From Calendula officinalis (lineage: Eukaryota > Streptophyta > Magnoliopsida > Asterales > Asteraceae), in contig OY970833.1 of the NCBI GenBank assembly GCA_963853835.1, positions 20,678,974-20,742,973 on the forward strand: a stretch of DNA of 64,000 bases, read 5' to 3'. The notes below the pieces were generated by a model. It searched no databases and had not been told where the DNA came from. It saw nothing but the letters and a program-made list of their open reading frames with translations. The position numbers and the translations under genes are program-made. Shown here in pieces: positions 48,988 through 60,413 of the stretch (position 1 is its first letter; each line of letters starts with the position of its first letter).

Positions 48988-50028
48988 TATTATTAACGTA
49001 TTTTATGATTTTCTTATTCATTAGATTAAGCATATAGTATAAAACAACCATTTATGGATGAAATTTTTTACATATTAAAATTTATGTTATGTGCTCTCTC
49101 TTTGCAGATTCACGGCTAAAAAATGGATTCGTCTAATGCTAATACCTCAAGGGAGCGTAGATTATATAGAAAACGTTATTTGGATAATAAAAAATCCAAA
49201 AATAATACTACAACATCAAGATCACAGCGTCCTTCTACATCGAATGTTAACAGCCTAAATCAAAATGGTAATTATTTTCACTCTTTGTTTGTTATTTTTC
49301 ATTATATATTTAATTGAAATTTAAAATTTAGCAATCGTTGTAATAACCATTATATATATGTTCCTAATCAAATAAATTTATTGCAGTTATCTTCAATCAC
49401 CGTCCACATTTAACATCTCCTAATAGTTCAATACGATATTGGATATCGTACTTTTATTTCAAGATTGTCGTTAACACCTTATGACCAAAAGATTCCTTTC
49501 AAGTTTAAAAGAAGACAATTTCCGCTTGCTATTTGTTTTGCCATGACCGTCAATAAAAGTCAAGGTCAATCGTTGTCAAAGGTTGGTCTTTATTTGAGAG
49601 AACCGGTTTTTTCACACGGTCAATTATATGTTGCCTTATCTAGAGTGAAGAGCAGACAAGGTTTGAAAATATTAATTCTAGATAAGGATGATTGTGTAGC
49701 AAATAAAACTTCCAATGTTGTTTTCAAAGAAGTATTTAGAAATTTAGGTTAGCTTACATTATATTTTCGAACATCAAATATTGATTATCATGTATTGTTT
49801 TTACATTGAAATTAACCTTTATTTTATTTTTTAAAATTTACGTGAGTATGTTATTTTGTTACATATTGCTCACCACAACCTCATTTATTTATTATCATTT
49901 GCAGTTTAGTTGGATATCATGCGTTTATTACATAATTTTATTTCTAAACATATTACATATATACAACACTCATTTACGTTCAACTAAATTACTGACCACC
50001 CCGTGATTTTTCACGGGTAAGAACCTAG
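48988..50028 (+). mobile_element. Internally deleted Helitron keeping only the ends of its Rep/helicase gene
   Basis: Begins within host or older Helitron sequence (5' terminus not seen). It carries an N-terminal Rep-type exon, MDSSNANTSRERRLYRKRYL (from 49123). After an intron-like gap it jumps to the helicase C-terminus (49450-49752), with FAMTVNKSQGQSLSKVGLYL and YVALSRVKSRQGL ending in a stop. The nicking domain and Walker motifs are missing. It closes with the hairpin CCCGTGA-TTTT-TCACGGG (50000-50017) and CTAG (50025-50028), T following. Confidence 0.8.
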
Positions 50029-53000
50029 TATAATAATAAAACAAGCTTTTGAAGTGACCACGTGGCCTCCCTTAGAAGCAAGTATTATACGTGGCAGTTC
50101 TAGATTAATTCCAATATTTTAATTTCTTTTTTCCTGCGTTTAGTTACCTCAATTTTGAAACGGCCGGAAATCATGGCCATCTAATTCGGAAGACATTCAA
50201 AACCGTATACAGCCAGATCCTTTCTATGGTCTTCTTTTTCTTCTCCTCTTATCTGATTCAGGTCTGTGATAATAGAAACCAAAATTCAACAATTTCGCAG
50301 TTGCCATAAATTGATGAATGTTTTCTTCTGTTTTCTTCTCTATCCAAATTTCTAGGTTTTCAACGACAACCTCTTTGCTATCTATCTCGCCGGAGACGAA
50401 ACGGGATCTAGGGTTCAACCTTCATCTTCATGCCATACAACTGGTACGAAATCCCCTTTTGTTTCATCGATTATAATTTGGGAAGAAATGAGTTCAAGTT
50501 CAACATTGAAGTTGTCAGTTTTGATTACCAATTGTGAAATTTCAGCTGCTTTTGTTATCTATATTGCATCGTTTATTCCATTAGATCCACCAGGTGAGAT
50601 GTTTTTTTTATATCAATAACCATCCTTTTTTAAATTCAACCTTTTTTGTTATATTCTTTTTTTAAATTCAACCGATTGATTCACATGATGATTATTGATT
50701 ACTATTTTGCTACGCAATTTATTTGTGCATTTTATGTAAATATGATGTGGTAACTCTAATCTTCAGTATTAGTGTTTCTCATGTTTGGAGTTTTACTTTT
50801 GTAATCAATTTCAGAAGTGATAATTTGTGAAGCTATGCTCGCCTTGCTCAAGAGGTATTGCATATGCATCCTCAGTATTGATGTTTCTCATGTTAGTTTG
50901 TATCATGGTATTTCTTCTTTTCATCAACCGTCAAAACATAATACTAGAAAATCAGCTGAGCTTATCCCCGTTGACTCTTTTAATGTAAAATGATGCATGT
51001 AAACCTTGTGGATTGGCTGAAAATGATGGTTGGAAATAGGAGATCAGAGGAAGTAGTTGACCCAACAATTGAAACAAAACCATCAACAAGCCCTAAAGCG
51101 AGCACTCTTAACTGCAACCGAGATGTGTTGACCCTGAAAAATTACCCAAGTTGTACATATGCTTGAATCTGAAGAATATCCCTTACAATAGGTTTGTTTT
51201 TTTCTCTCAATCCTAAAACTTACAGCTCGCAAAATAGATATTAAAAGAAGTTTGTTACTAATTAATATAATAAGATATTAAAATGTAATTAATTGATAAA
51301 CAGAGAGATGCATGACATTAGACGTGGCAAAATGAGCGGCTAAACAGATTAGAAACCGGGTTAAAAGGGTCGAGGTTTAAAATGGTCACATTTTCCAAAC
51401 TTTTTTGAACAATTAGCGCATTTCAACATGTTTGACGGGTTCCCCTTTTAGCTCAAAGTGGTTGGGTTGCCTTTTTGTGTGTTTTATATAATAATATTAA
51501 CAGGTTAATTATGATTGCAAATTAAAACCACTCAAGTATTGGAAATAGAAGACCTTGAAAAAGCACCCAAATGCAAAGTCAGGCCTTGGAACAAATAGGC
51601 ATGTATAAAACCCAATGATTGTCAAATGGGTCGATTGGGACCCAAACCAAAACCAGCAGTATCTCTCGACCCATACCAAAAAATAATCATTTCACTCCTA
51701 CTCAACATCCTAATTTTTAATTTTTATCGAATATGTGTAGATTTTTGAAAGCAAAGGTGAACTAGGGCTATTTTGCACCAAAAAAACCACAAGTGACCAT
51801 ATCACAAGAATTTCATTTTGTGGTTGATGAGAGAATTCCACCACCACTTCCAAATGTTGCTGACTTATTTGACAAGGTTGGTTAACACAAACAACAAATT
51901 TCCACAATACCTTTCTCCGTTTACACCCACCAACTTATGAAAAAATTTGTATTTATCTTCTTTTGCAGCTTTCATTATGCTCAGAGTCGCACTACCAACA
52001 TTTGGAATTATTAAATCATGGTGCTCCACACTTCTTTATAATCTTAGCAAAGAGGCTCTTGAATATTTGAGCAAGGTAATTCACTGTCAACATGATGCAT
52101 TTGACTTATTCCATTTCTAAACAAGATTTTAAAGTTTACTCATTTGACCCGTTAAATATAACCCAAATAACCTGTTTTTAAGTTAATCATATAATGGGTT
52201 GAAATTGCCACCACTATTATTGGGATATAGTTGTAGATTGGGGCCTTTTACATCGGAATTCAAAACACATGTTTCTTGCGGTGCGTGTAAAAATGAGACT
52301 CTAAAAATGTGTTATATGTTGTTATTCTTTCCTGTTTGTGTATATTGTTTTGTAGATACTTGATGTTGTATCAAAGGCAATCCAATCAGATCCACAATTA
52401 GAGCAATTGAAACCACACTTTACACCATTCAAGCATTTTTTCATAGAAAGATGAGGGTAGGAAATAAGGTTTAAGTTTTACATTTGCCATAATTTTGTAT
52501 TTATTTTTTTAACCAGGAGAAACATTTTGAACTGCAGATCTTCTCAAGGGATGTAATTTGTGCCAAATTGAGGTGCAAGAAATTATCATGGCCAAACGCT
52601 TTAATTGACGTGAAAATGGGAATTCTTACCTATTTCTGTTCCAATATCAACAAGGCAATGTCTCTTGCATTTGTACTTTTTAGGCAATGTGTTGACTACA
52701 CTGGCATTTTAGGTACACATTATCCCCAAATCAATTTTTTTAAACTTCACTTAATTGTTTTGCTATGACTATCAATAAGTGTCAAAGTCAATCGTTGTCA
52801 AAAGTTGGACTTCATTTGAGAGAGCCAGTGTTTTCGCCCAGACAGTTGTATATAGCGTTATCTAAAGTAAAGAACATACAAGGTTTGTAAATATTAATAG
52901 AGATAAAGATGGCGCTTTTACAAATAAAACAAATGTTGTATTCAAGGAGGTGTTTATAGATTTATCTTAAATTTTATTATTTTCTTTAACAATTTGCTTT

Positions 53001-53124
53001 GTCCTTATAATACATTTTTGTATAATTTTTCTAATTTGTGTTTGTATTTTGTTACGATATTGTAATCATCACGTGATTTTTCTAATAAGCAACAACCCGT
53101 GATTTTTCACGGGCTTTAACCTAG
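50029..53124 (+). mobile_element. Non-autonomous Helitron with a captured TPX2-like fragment
   Basis: Abuts the previous CTAG directly and shares its 3' terminus: hairpin CCCGTGA-TTTT-TCACGGG (53096-53113) and CTAG (53121-53124). Near the 3' end is a decayed piece of the same helicase C-terminus (about 52755-52970). The interior carries foreign exon-like pieces, notably 51806-51875. The 5' boundary near 50029-50040 (TATAATAATAAAACAAGC) lacks a clear TC and may be trimmed by a few bases. Confidence 0.65.
51806..52080 (+). pseudogene. TPX2 (microtubule-targeting protein) exon fragments
   Basis: The translation FHFVVDERIPPPLPNVADLF then DKLSLCSES spans a GT-AG junction: the first part ends at about 51875, and the second starts at about 51969 after TTTTGCAG. 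It matches the plant TPX2 domain, where F-F-x-T-DERIPPP and ADLFDKLSL are conserved. TPX2 organises spindle microtubules and activates Aurora kinase. Only a fragment is present. The following frame (52000-52430) is open in places but I do not recognise it. Not expected to be functional. Confidence 0.65.
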
Positions 53125-54230
53125 TGACAATATATAATGAGAAATGATATTAGTTTCTATCATTTGTGTCTCCCCATGTACCTAGCAATTTGATCATGAC
53201 AAGTATTAAAATCAAGGAATGATATGAGGAAAGAGAATTCGTGTATTACACATGTCAAGTTTAGAAATAGGTTGGAATATGGTTATAAAGAAAATATAGG
53301 AACAAATATCAATTCTCATACTTCCTCCGATTCAAAATAAGTGATACATTATTGGTTTCACGGGTTTTGAGTCAAAAGATTATAATGATAATTAAATTAG
53401 ATTAATTTGATGGTTAATGGGGAATGAGTCTCGTACTTTTTGAATAAAGTATAATTAATGATATTTAAAAGTAAAAGTAAAGGTAAATGAGTCATTTCAC
53501 TTACAGTATTAAAGTAGATAGTTAGTGGGTGTGGGTTTACTATTTTTTGTCAATAAAGTAATTTTTTAGAGTATATCACTTACTTTGAATCACCTCAAAA
53601 AGAAAAGTGTATGACTTATTTTGAATCGGAGGAAGTATATAATACTTCCTTTATAATACCAAACAACTTTTATTAAAGTAATAATACTTTAGTAAACAAC
53701 AGTGTAAAAAAATGTTAACTTTTCATAGTAAAGTTTTAATTAAGTCACGTTATCAGTTACCAACATTTAACTAAAAGGAATCAAATATCACTTCATTTTC
53801 AAAAGTTTTGTTAAAATAAATATTTAAGAAGGTTTTGTGAATTTATTAATTAGCAACTAGAACAATATTTTTATGTGTGGTATGACAAATATAAACTCAA
53901 TAATTCTGTCTAGAATAAAGGTAAAAAATAACACTTTTTATGTAAAAAAAATATAGTCATATTTTATAAAATAGTGCAAAAATATGAAAATTGTGAAATT
54001 AGGCTTGTTTTAATCATATATTAGACTTTTTTTGATAATAAACTTTTTAGAAACCAAATAGTAGTACGGGTATATAGTTTCGTCTGTATATACTTGATAA
54101 ATTAAGATGGTAGTTATTATCGTTTAAAAGAAAATAACATAGGAAGCATTAAACTTCAAGAATTGTGGTAAATTTATCTAGTTTTAGAATCATTATAATT
54201 TATAACAATCATGTAATTTTATTTTATTTT
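53125..54230. other. AT-rich region with one MITE
   Basis: Apart from the Stowaway-like element at 53321-53635 this stretch is AT-rich and featureless. No gene seen. Confidence 0.5.
53321..53635. mobile_element. Stowaway-like MITE
   Basis: Ends CTTCCTCCGATTC and GAATCGGAGGAAG flanked by TA (53319-53320 and 53636-53637). Same family as 26837-27138; its end is also found truncated at 33768. Confidence 0.85.
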
Positions 54231-54233
54231 TGA

Positions 54234-54344
54234 AACGGCAAATTTAATCTACTCTTAATTACCACCTATGTTCACGACGGGACTCGAACTCCAGACCTCA
54301 AGGTTGTAAGTCATACACCATACCGCTAGGCTCAGTGGTAACAA
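54234..54344 (-). repeat. tRNA-derived SINE
   Basis: Minus strand: box A-like GCCTAGCGGTATGG, box B GAGTTCGAGTCCC about 30 bp downstream, then a body ending TTTGCCGTTTC and an A-rich tail (complement of TTTATTTTATTTTTG). This order is that of a plant SINE. Confidence 0.75.
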
Positions 54345-54449
54345 TCATGTAATTAATTATATCATTTAGAATGATTTTAGTAATGACATTAAAGTTTAAT
54401 GAGTGAGGTGAAAATATGTTGAATTGGTTATAGGTATTCAAACATGGTT

Positions 54450-54540
54450 TTTTTTTTTTTATTGAACGGCAAAAGGGATACACCGGAGAGAGCTTCGGCA
54501 TGGCCATCAGCCTCCCCGAAACACCACAAAAAACTACATT
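54450..54540 (-). repeat. 3' end of a poly(A) retroposon (LINE- or SINE-like)
   Basis: Minus strand: a GC-richer body (CATGCCGAAGCTCTCTCCGG) ends TTTTGCCGTTCAAT followed by a run of about 13 A. This is the tail of a target-primed retroposon. The last motif, TTTGCCGTT, is shared with the neighbouring SINE. Confidence 0.55.
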
Positions 54541-54769
54541 AAAATAAAGCCAAAACTAGCAAGGAAGAATAAGCATTCGTAAAAGGTAACTTTAGGCTCA
54601 AGTTACTACTGTGGCTTGGGCCCTTCGGCGATTGTAAACCCAGCCCAAATGGCCAGGCCCGTTTGTATCACGCTGGCAGTCTCCTTTAGAGCCCATAAAG
54701 CCAGTCTAAGTCCACTCGTCCCAAAAAGTTATAGCAGCCCAAGAACCTTGAATTAAGTCCAATCGGGTT

Positions 54770-55111
54770 TTGTTTATAGTTTTGGTTAAAATGGCACTCC
54801 GTCAATATGTATATATATATTCATTAATTACTAATTTAAGGAAATATCAAAACAAAAAACACCGGAGCACCATCACATCAAACATCACGCCTAAACCAAA
54901 ACCAAAATCTTCTCGAATCCCAGCACTGCTTTCTGCAACAATAACCATGGCGGACCCTGAAAATGCCGCAATCGACACATCAGACTACATTTTCAAGTGT
55001 GTTCCATGCAATTTGGTGTTTCGTACCAAACATAGAATCCATTCGCATAACCATAACGACCATATTTTTAGCCGATCAGATCTCGTAAATCATTGCAATT
55101 TATCATTCTGA
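54770..55111 (+). CDS. Short open frame with a C2H2-like motif, probably a gene fragment
   Basis: The frame of 113 codons contains an internal ATG at about 54947 starting MADPENAAIDTSDYIFK, followed by CVPCNLVFRTKHRIHSHNH, which resembles a C2H2 zinc finger (C-x2-C...H-x3-H). No longer gene is evident around it, and the sequence turns AT-rich immediately after. It may be a captured first exon. I do not recognise the gene. Confidence 0.35.
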   Translation: MFIVLVKMALRQYVYIYSLITNLRKYQNKKHRSTITSNITPKPKPKSSRIPALLSATITMADPENAAIDTSDYIFKCVPCNLVFRTKHRIHSHNHNDHIFSRSDLVNHCNLSF

Positions 55112-55489
55112 TTTTTTCAAATCGATGAATCAGAACTCGTTTATTTAGTTTTTTCTGCTATCAAAACAATTTTAGTTGATCAATTCTCGCAAATCAACGC
55201 AATCGATCATTGTCGCAGATTAAATGAGTTTTGTTTTTCCGATGAAATCAATTTTCCAGCTTAATTCCTAATTCTTATTACTTAATGATTGAAGTTTGTT
55301 TTTCAATATGGCGTCTTCATCAAGTTTTGTGAATGATTCTGAATTCAGTTCGTTTTAGAATTATGAGAATGGAACAGAAAATTCAAATACTCTTCAAGGT
55401 AAAATACATTCAGTATTCATAGATGATTACAAAGTTTTATGTATAGTTGATAAGTTAGTTTTCCGTCTATTCATACATTATTAAGTTAT

Positions 55490-57150
55490 GATTAAAAGAG
55501 TTGTCTAATCATGTATGATTAAAGCGGTTATGTGTTTTGAAATATTGTAACATCAACAAATGATGTTTAATCATGTATGATTAAACATTATTTGTGACTT
55601 TACGCAGAATAGTTTAACCAGGCATGATTAAATACAAAGTTTAATCATGTATGATTAACCGAGTCGGTGTTTATGAAGTTGCGTAAGATCGTGAAATGAT
55701 GTGTAATCATGTATGATTAAAAGAGCATGTGTTATGAAATTGTTTAATCAAGTATGATTAAACGGGGTCTGTGTTTTGGAATATTGTAACATCAACAAAT
55801 GATGTTTTAATCAGTTATGATTAAACAAATCGTTTAATCATACACAATTAAATGGGTTATTTAATCATACATGATTACACATCATCTGGTGATTTTACAC
55901 AACTTCGTAAACAGAGACATGTTTAATCATACATGATTAAATAGGTCTTTGTGTTTAACCATATGTGATTTAACTTTATTATTTAGACTTTTTTTAACCA
56001 TGTTTAATTAGATGAAGTTTCGAATTCTACAATTAAATCACACGCAAGTAATTTTATTGGAGAGTCCTCTTACATGTCGGATGTAGATGTAGATTTTATT
56101 CCTGTCATTCATTCCACCTTCCCAACACTAGATCTTGCCATAAACAAATATGGTGATTATGCAGAGATGGCTGGTTTTGATATTCGGTTGAGTACTCAAT
56201 CTAAGTTTCTTGATAACTGGATAAAAGAAAAGTATGTTTTATGTAATAGGTCTGGTAGCTATAAAGATAAGCCTTGTGATACATTGGGTTTTGGGTCTGT
56301 TAGAAGAAAAAAATATTCTAATAAGATAGTTACTGGTTGTCAAGCTAAGATTATTATTGAAGATGTACCTGGTTGTAGCTTGTATAGAGTTAAGAAAATT
56401 TTAGATATCCATAACCATCCTCTACAAAGTATAGAAGACAGATGTCATTCGAAGAAGGCGCGGAAGATGTCTTTTCAGAAAAACAGTATGTAGTGCGTTT
56501 GTCGACATCGAAAATGGGTGCAACGTTGGCTCATAAACTGAGAGCAAGTTTGAGAGGTGGTTATCAGTATATACGACCAAATGTTAATGACTATAAAAAT
56601 TTGAAGAGAGGTGTAAATAGGATTCTAGGTTGCAATGATGCTCAAATAACAGTTACTAAGATGGAAGACCGCAGAAAGCATTGCCCAAATTATTCTTTCG
56701 ATTACTTGTGTGAAGAAAAAATGTTGTCTGCTATGTTTTGGGCGGATGAAAGAGAAAAGGCTTACTATTCTGAATTCGAAGATGTGATATCATTTGATTG
56801 CAACTTTTAGAACAAACAAGTTAGTTGATTTACATATTTTATATTTTATTTTTATGACTGTACACAGACTAGTTTAATCATGTGTGATTAAATACCAAGT
56901 TTAATCACACATGATTAAGCAGCATCTTATGATGTCACACAACATAAAAAACACAGACTAGTTTAATCTTGCATGATTAAACAACATCTGTGATTTTACA
57001 CAGAATAGTTTAATCAAGTTTGATTAAATACAAAGTTTAATCATCCATGATTAAACATCATCTTATGATTTTACACAGATTAGTTTAATCATGTGTGATT
57101 AAATACCAAGTTTAATCATACATGATTAAACATCATATGATTAATATATT
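55490..57150. repeat. Array of TTTAATCAT-type palindromes around the FAR1/MULE gene
   Basis: Many copies of a 20-bp palindrome, consensus TTTAATCATGTATGATTAAA, with variants in the middle (CATACATG, CATGTGTG, CAAGTATG). They lie in two clusters, about 55500-56000 (before the transposase start) and about 56860-57140 (in an intron-like gap of the gene). Spacers are also repeated (ATCATCTTATGATTTTACAC, ACCAAGTTTAATCA). Confidence 0.85.
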
Positions 57151-57960
57151 TTATATTTCATCTTTTATTTTATTTTATGTATTTTATATTCTAATTTTTC
57201 TAGTTATGAATACATAGGTATAAAATGGTATTTGTTCCATTCACTTCCATTGATCATCATAAAAAATTGGTTACTATTGGAGCAGGGCTGCTTAGTACTG
57301 AGAGCATTGATTCTTATTGCTGGTTGTTGAAAGCTTTTCTTAAAGTTCATGGTTAAAAATCCGTTATTGTTTTAACTGACCAAGATCCAACAATTAAACA
57401 AGCTGTTGAGATTGTATTTCCTAATTCAAGACACACACTATGCATGTGGCATATAATGAAAAAATTACAGGCAAATGTATTATTTAATTCACATTAAGAA
57501 TTAATTATTTAAGACACAGACACACTGGTTTTAATCACACATTAAATTCAATTCCAGCTTATCATACACTGTTTTATTTATTATTATTTTTTACAGGTTA
57601 GTGGAGATTTGTTAAAGAACACTAACTTTAGAAAAAGATTTAACAAGCTTGTTTGGGACATGAATATTACACCTGTTGATTTTGAAAAGAATTGGGAGAT
57701 AATTATTAATCATTTTGACATGAAATGAAGTAAAATAACAGAAGAAGAAGATGTTGTTTCTGAGTGGTTAATTAACTTAAAAGGATCTTCAAAGTATGTA
57801 CTATATTTTTAACTAATATTAACATATAGATATTTAATTAAAAATAGAAAAGTAATCATGTTTTCAAATACAGCCCACGCGCAGTGGTCAACGAATTATC
57901 AGAAGATAGATGGAAAGTTTATTTCCAAAAATACATGTATTTTCAGTAGTAATTGATGCA
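56074..57960 (+). pseudogene. FAR1/FHY3-type MULE transposase remnant
   Basis: Starts MSDVDVDFIPVIHSTFPTLD. Residues about 25-130 form the FAR1 DNA-binding domain (YAEMAGFDIRLSTQSK, CQAKI, DIHNHPL). A frameshift near 56445-56490 separates this from the linker (GCNDAQITVTKMEDRRKHCP) and the start of the MULE transposase domain (MFWADEREKAYYSEFEDVIS). After the palindrome-filled gap it resumes at 57222 with MVFVPFTSIDHHKKLVTIGA, LTDQDPTIKQAVEIVFPNSR and CMWHIMKKLQ, with a stop at about 57354. Later pieces (57600-57960) are full of stops. FAR1/FHY3 transcription factors derive from this MULE class. The stops and frameshift exclude an active gene. Confidence 0.88.
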
Positions 57961-59080
57961 TGAGCTGATTTGTTGAATCACCAAGAAAAAGAAAGAGACA
58001 CATCACAATCACCATTTCGTTTGTTCATGAAGCTCGATATGACTGTAAGCAATGTTATATAATTAATACATAATTATATTAAAATTTCTATTATGATTAA
58101 TAACACATGAATAACAAAATTTGGTAATAAGAATACTCATTAATCACATGAATATAAAATTCATTTTGATAAAAATTTCTTTATTCCTAAACTAAATATA
58201 AATATTATTTAAATATTATAGAGCGTTTATATCAACACAAGGATTTAATGAAGATTTAAGATATAAAATGTTTAAAGAAAACTTTGCTTTATCTGTTTGA
58301 ATAATGACAAAGACAAACTATAACTGAAAAATGTTGATACGGTATGTCACTTAATCTTTCTATTTTTTTTCTATGTTATTAGAAACTAATATTATATTAA
58401 TAAAAAAATAGATTTTCTTCTCTGTTGCAAAGAAGGAGCACATATATTTGATTATCATCAACTTTAAGAAAGCTTGTTATGAAATTATCAACAACAGAGT
58501 TATTGTTGAAGAAACTGTTAAGCAAAATATGGAAAAACACACAGAGAACAGTTTTATATGTATATTTCCCATGTTATATGAAAGTTGTAATTACGTATCT
58601 ATCTTGAGATAAGTGAGGTTGTTTGTTTTCTAATTTGTTGTATTTGTAATAAGTTTCGGATTAAAAGTGATTTCTAAACGAAATTAAACTCAACAGTTTA
58701 TAAATTATTTATATAAAATTATTTGATGGTCCGTTTGGAACTGTTTTGTATGATGGAAACGAATGGTAGGGTAGCCGCACAATCCTCCCCTATATATGAG
58801 GCTACACATGATGATTTCATGTCACCTCATCACAACGACGGCTTATGATTGGACGAAAATGCCAGCTGTAAATCATTGATTGGTCCTGCGTTTCTTCAAA
58901 GGCTACACAATCAGCTCCTTCTCTCTCGTGCACAATCCGCCTCCATCCTCCTAAGCCTTCGTCTCCTTTCCGCCCCCATCTCAACTCTCATCCCTTCGAA
59001 TACACAATTGCTATTGCTCTCTGCAAATTAAACAGCCAAACCTTTTCCCGCCTTCCCCAAATCACCCACCGGAGAGAGCG
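57961..59080. other. Degenerate sequence, then captured upstream region of RHL1
   Basis: Up to about 58740 it is AT-rich decay, possibly the rest of the MULE. From about 58840 it turns GC-richer and pyrimidine-rich (CCTTCTCTCTCGTGC), as expected for promoter and 5' UTR sequence captured together with the RHL1 first exon. The frame at 58849-59031 is not convincing as a gene. Confidence 0.4.
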
Positions 59081-59404
59081 ATGGCGAGAGGTGGGAATCA
59101 GAAAAACGTCCGATCAACGGCGGACCAAACCAATCCTGAAGCAGAAGAACGTAAACGACTCAGAAAACTCGCAATTTCAAAAAACCTACTCTCTGAAGCT
59201 CCGGCGAAAGCTTCATCACTCGCTCTAAATCCATCGAAAACAGTAATTAAACACCACGGTAAAGACATACTCAGGAAATCAAACCGGAAGAATCGGTTTC
59301 TGTTTTCATTTCCTGGTTTACTTGCTCCTGTTGCCGGTGGTAAGGTCGGTGAGCTCAAAGATCTCGGCTCCAAAAACCCTATCATGTACCTCGATTTCCC
59401 TCAG
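59081..59404 (+). pseudogene. RHL1: RHL1 (ROOT HAIRLESS 1 / topoisomerase VI cofactor) first exon, captured
   Basis: A 108-codon exon from MARGGNQKN to LDFPQ, ending at a GT donor (59405). Segments RKRLRKLAISKNLLSEAPAK, VIKHHGKDILRKSNRKNRFL and FSFPGLLAPVAGGKVGELKD are characteristic of plant RHL1, a nuclear DNA-binding subunit of the topoisomerase VI complex needed for endoreduplication. The exon is open and well preserved, but no downstream RHL1 exon follows; exons of other genes come next. I read it as a Helitron-captured fragment, not a functional locus. Confidence 0.85.
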
Positions 59405-60319
59405 GTTTGTTTAGGGTTTGTTAATAATTCATTTCCGTTAATGCTCATAATTATAATCAAATCGTGTTTGAGGTTGATTATTGTGTGTTTTATCATGTAA
59501 TCCATCTGGCACTAACTATTACAGTGTAATTTCTTTGTCCTGTGGCTAAAATCTTTTTATGTTGACTGTTAATTAGTGCATGATTTTTGTATAATGTAGG
59601 ACACAGATAAATTTTATGAACAAAACATGAATCTGTAAGTGAAAGGTAAGCTGCTTAAAGAATTTTTTAGATATTAATTTCAATTACTGATTGTTTCTAG
59701 GAGCATTTGGTATTTTGCATTTTCTACAGAAAAATAGGTCTATTTATCTTTAAGCTTAGAAATTATTTTAAATAAGCTTAGAAAAATAGGTCTATTCATA
59801 TTTTTGTGTTACTTTAGCAATTTTGTATTCAATGTTTGCTAAACTTTGAGTTCTTCTAACAATATCTCTTCATTGAAACTTTGAGATTAGGTGAAGTTAA
59901 ATTAGTATTATAATGAAATTTGAAACTAAAAAAAAAACTTCAGACCTAATAGTGATTTGAAGAGACTAATTGGACAATTATAAATCACTTGAGTAGGATA
60001 TGTATTGGTGTTCTTTCCCATTAACATCAAAAATTCATTAAGCTAAAAGTTTTCAATTATAATCGTTCTTTAAGCTAAACCCGTGTTCTTAATTATCAAA
60101 AATTCATGTACTTTATCCATAGAGTAATATTTTTATACATATATTATAGATTTTTGTCAACCTGTTGGTTCCAAGATAAATTTAATTTATTATGATCTTT
60201 ACCAAGCCACATGTTTAGAGAAGTTTATTATAGGCATGACATGTCTTACTCTGTTTTATAATCTGCCGATTTCTTTGTGAATTGATGATTTAACATTTTG
60301 ATAAAAGTGATTGATTTGA
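59405..60319 (+). other. Intron-like spacer between captured RHL1 and HPR1 exons
   Basis: AT-rich with no coding sequence recognised. A short frame near 59600-59640 has no family similarity I can name. Confidence 0.5.
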
Positions 60320-60413
60320 AGCTTATGGTCAATTCTTGAAAGCCAGTGGTGAACAACCTGTTACCTGGAAACTTGCATCATCAATGGACGACGTTCTTCA
60401 AGAAGCCGATGTG
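60320..60413 (+). pseudogene. HPR1: Hydroxypyruvate reductase (HPR1) exon, captured
   Basis: The translation AYGQFLKASGEQPVTWKLAS then SMDDVLQEADV matches the peroxisomal NADH-dependent hydroxypyruvate reductase of photorespiration, in the segment just before the ISLHPVLD motif. The exon ends at a good GT donor (60414). Only this exon is present. The acceptor side is weak (TTGATTTGAAG). Confidence 0.8.

Noticed and set aside
54290..54344. Functional tRNA gene
   Set aside because: Box A and box B are present but no cloverleaf or intact acceptor stem forms, and an A-rich tail marks it as a SINE.
55490..57150. CRISPR-like array (repeats with spacers)
   Set aside because: Plant nuclear context, palindromes of variable sequence and irregular spacing, and no cas genes.
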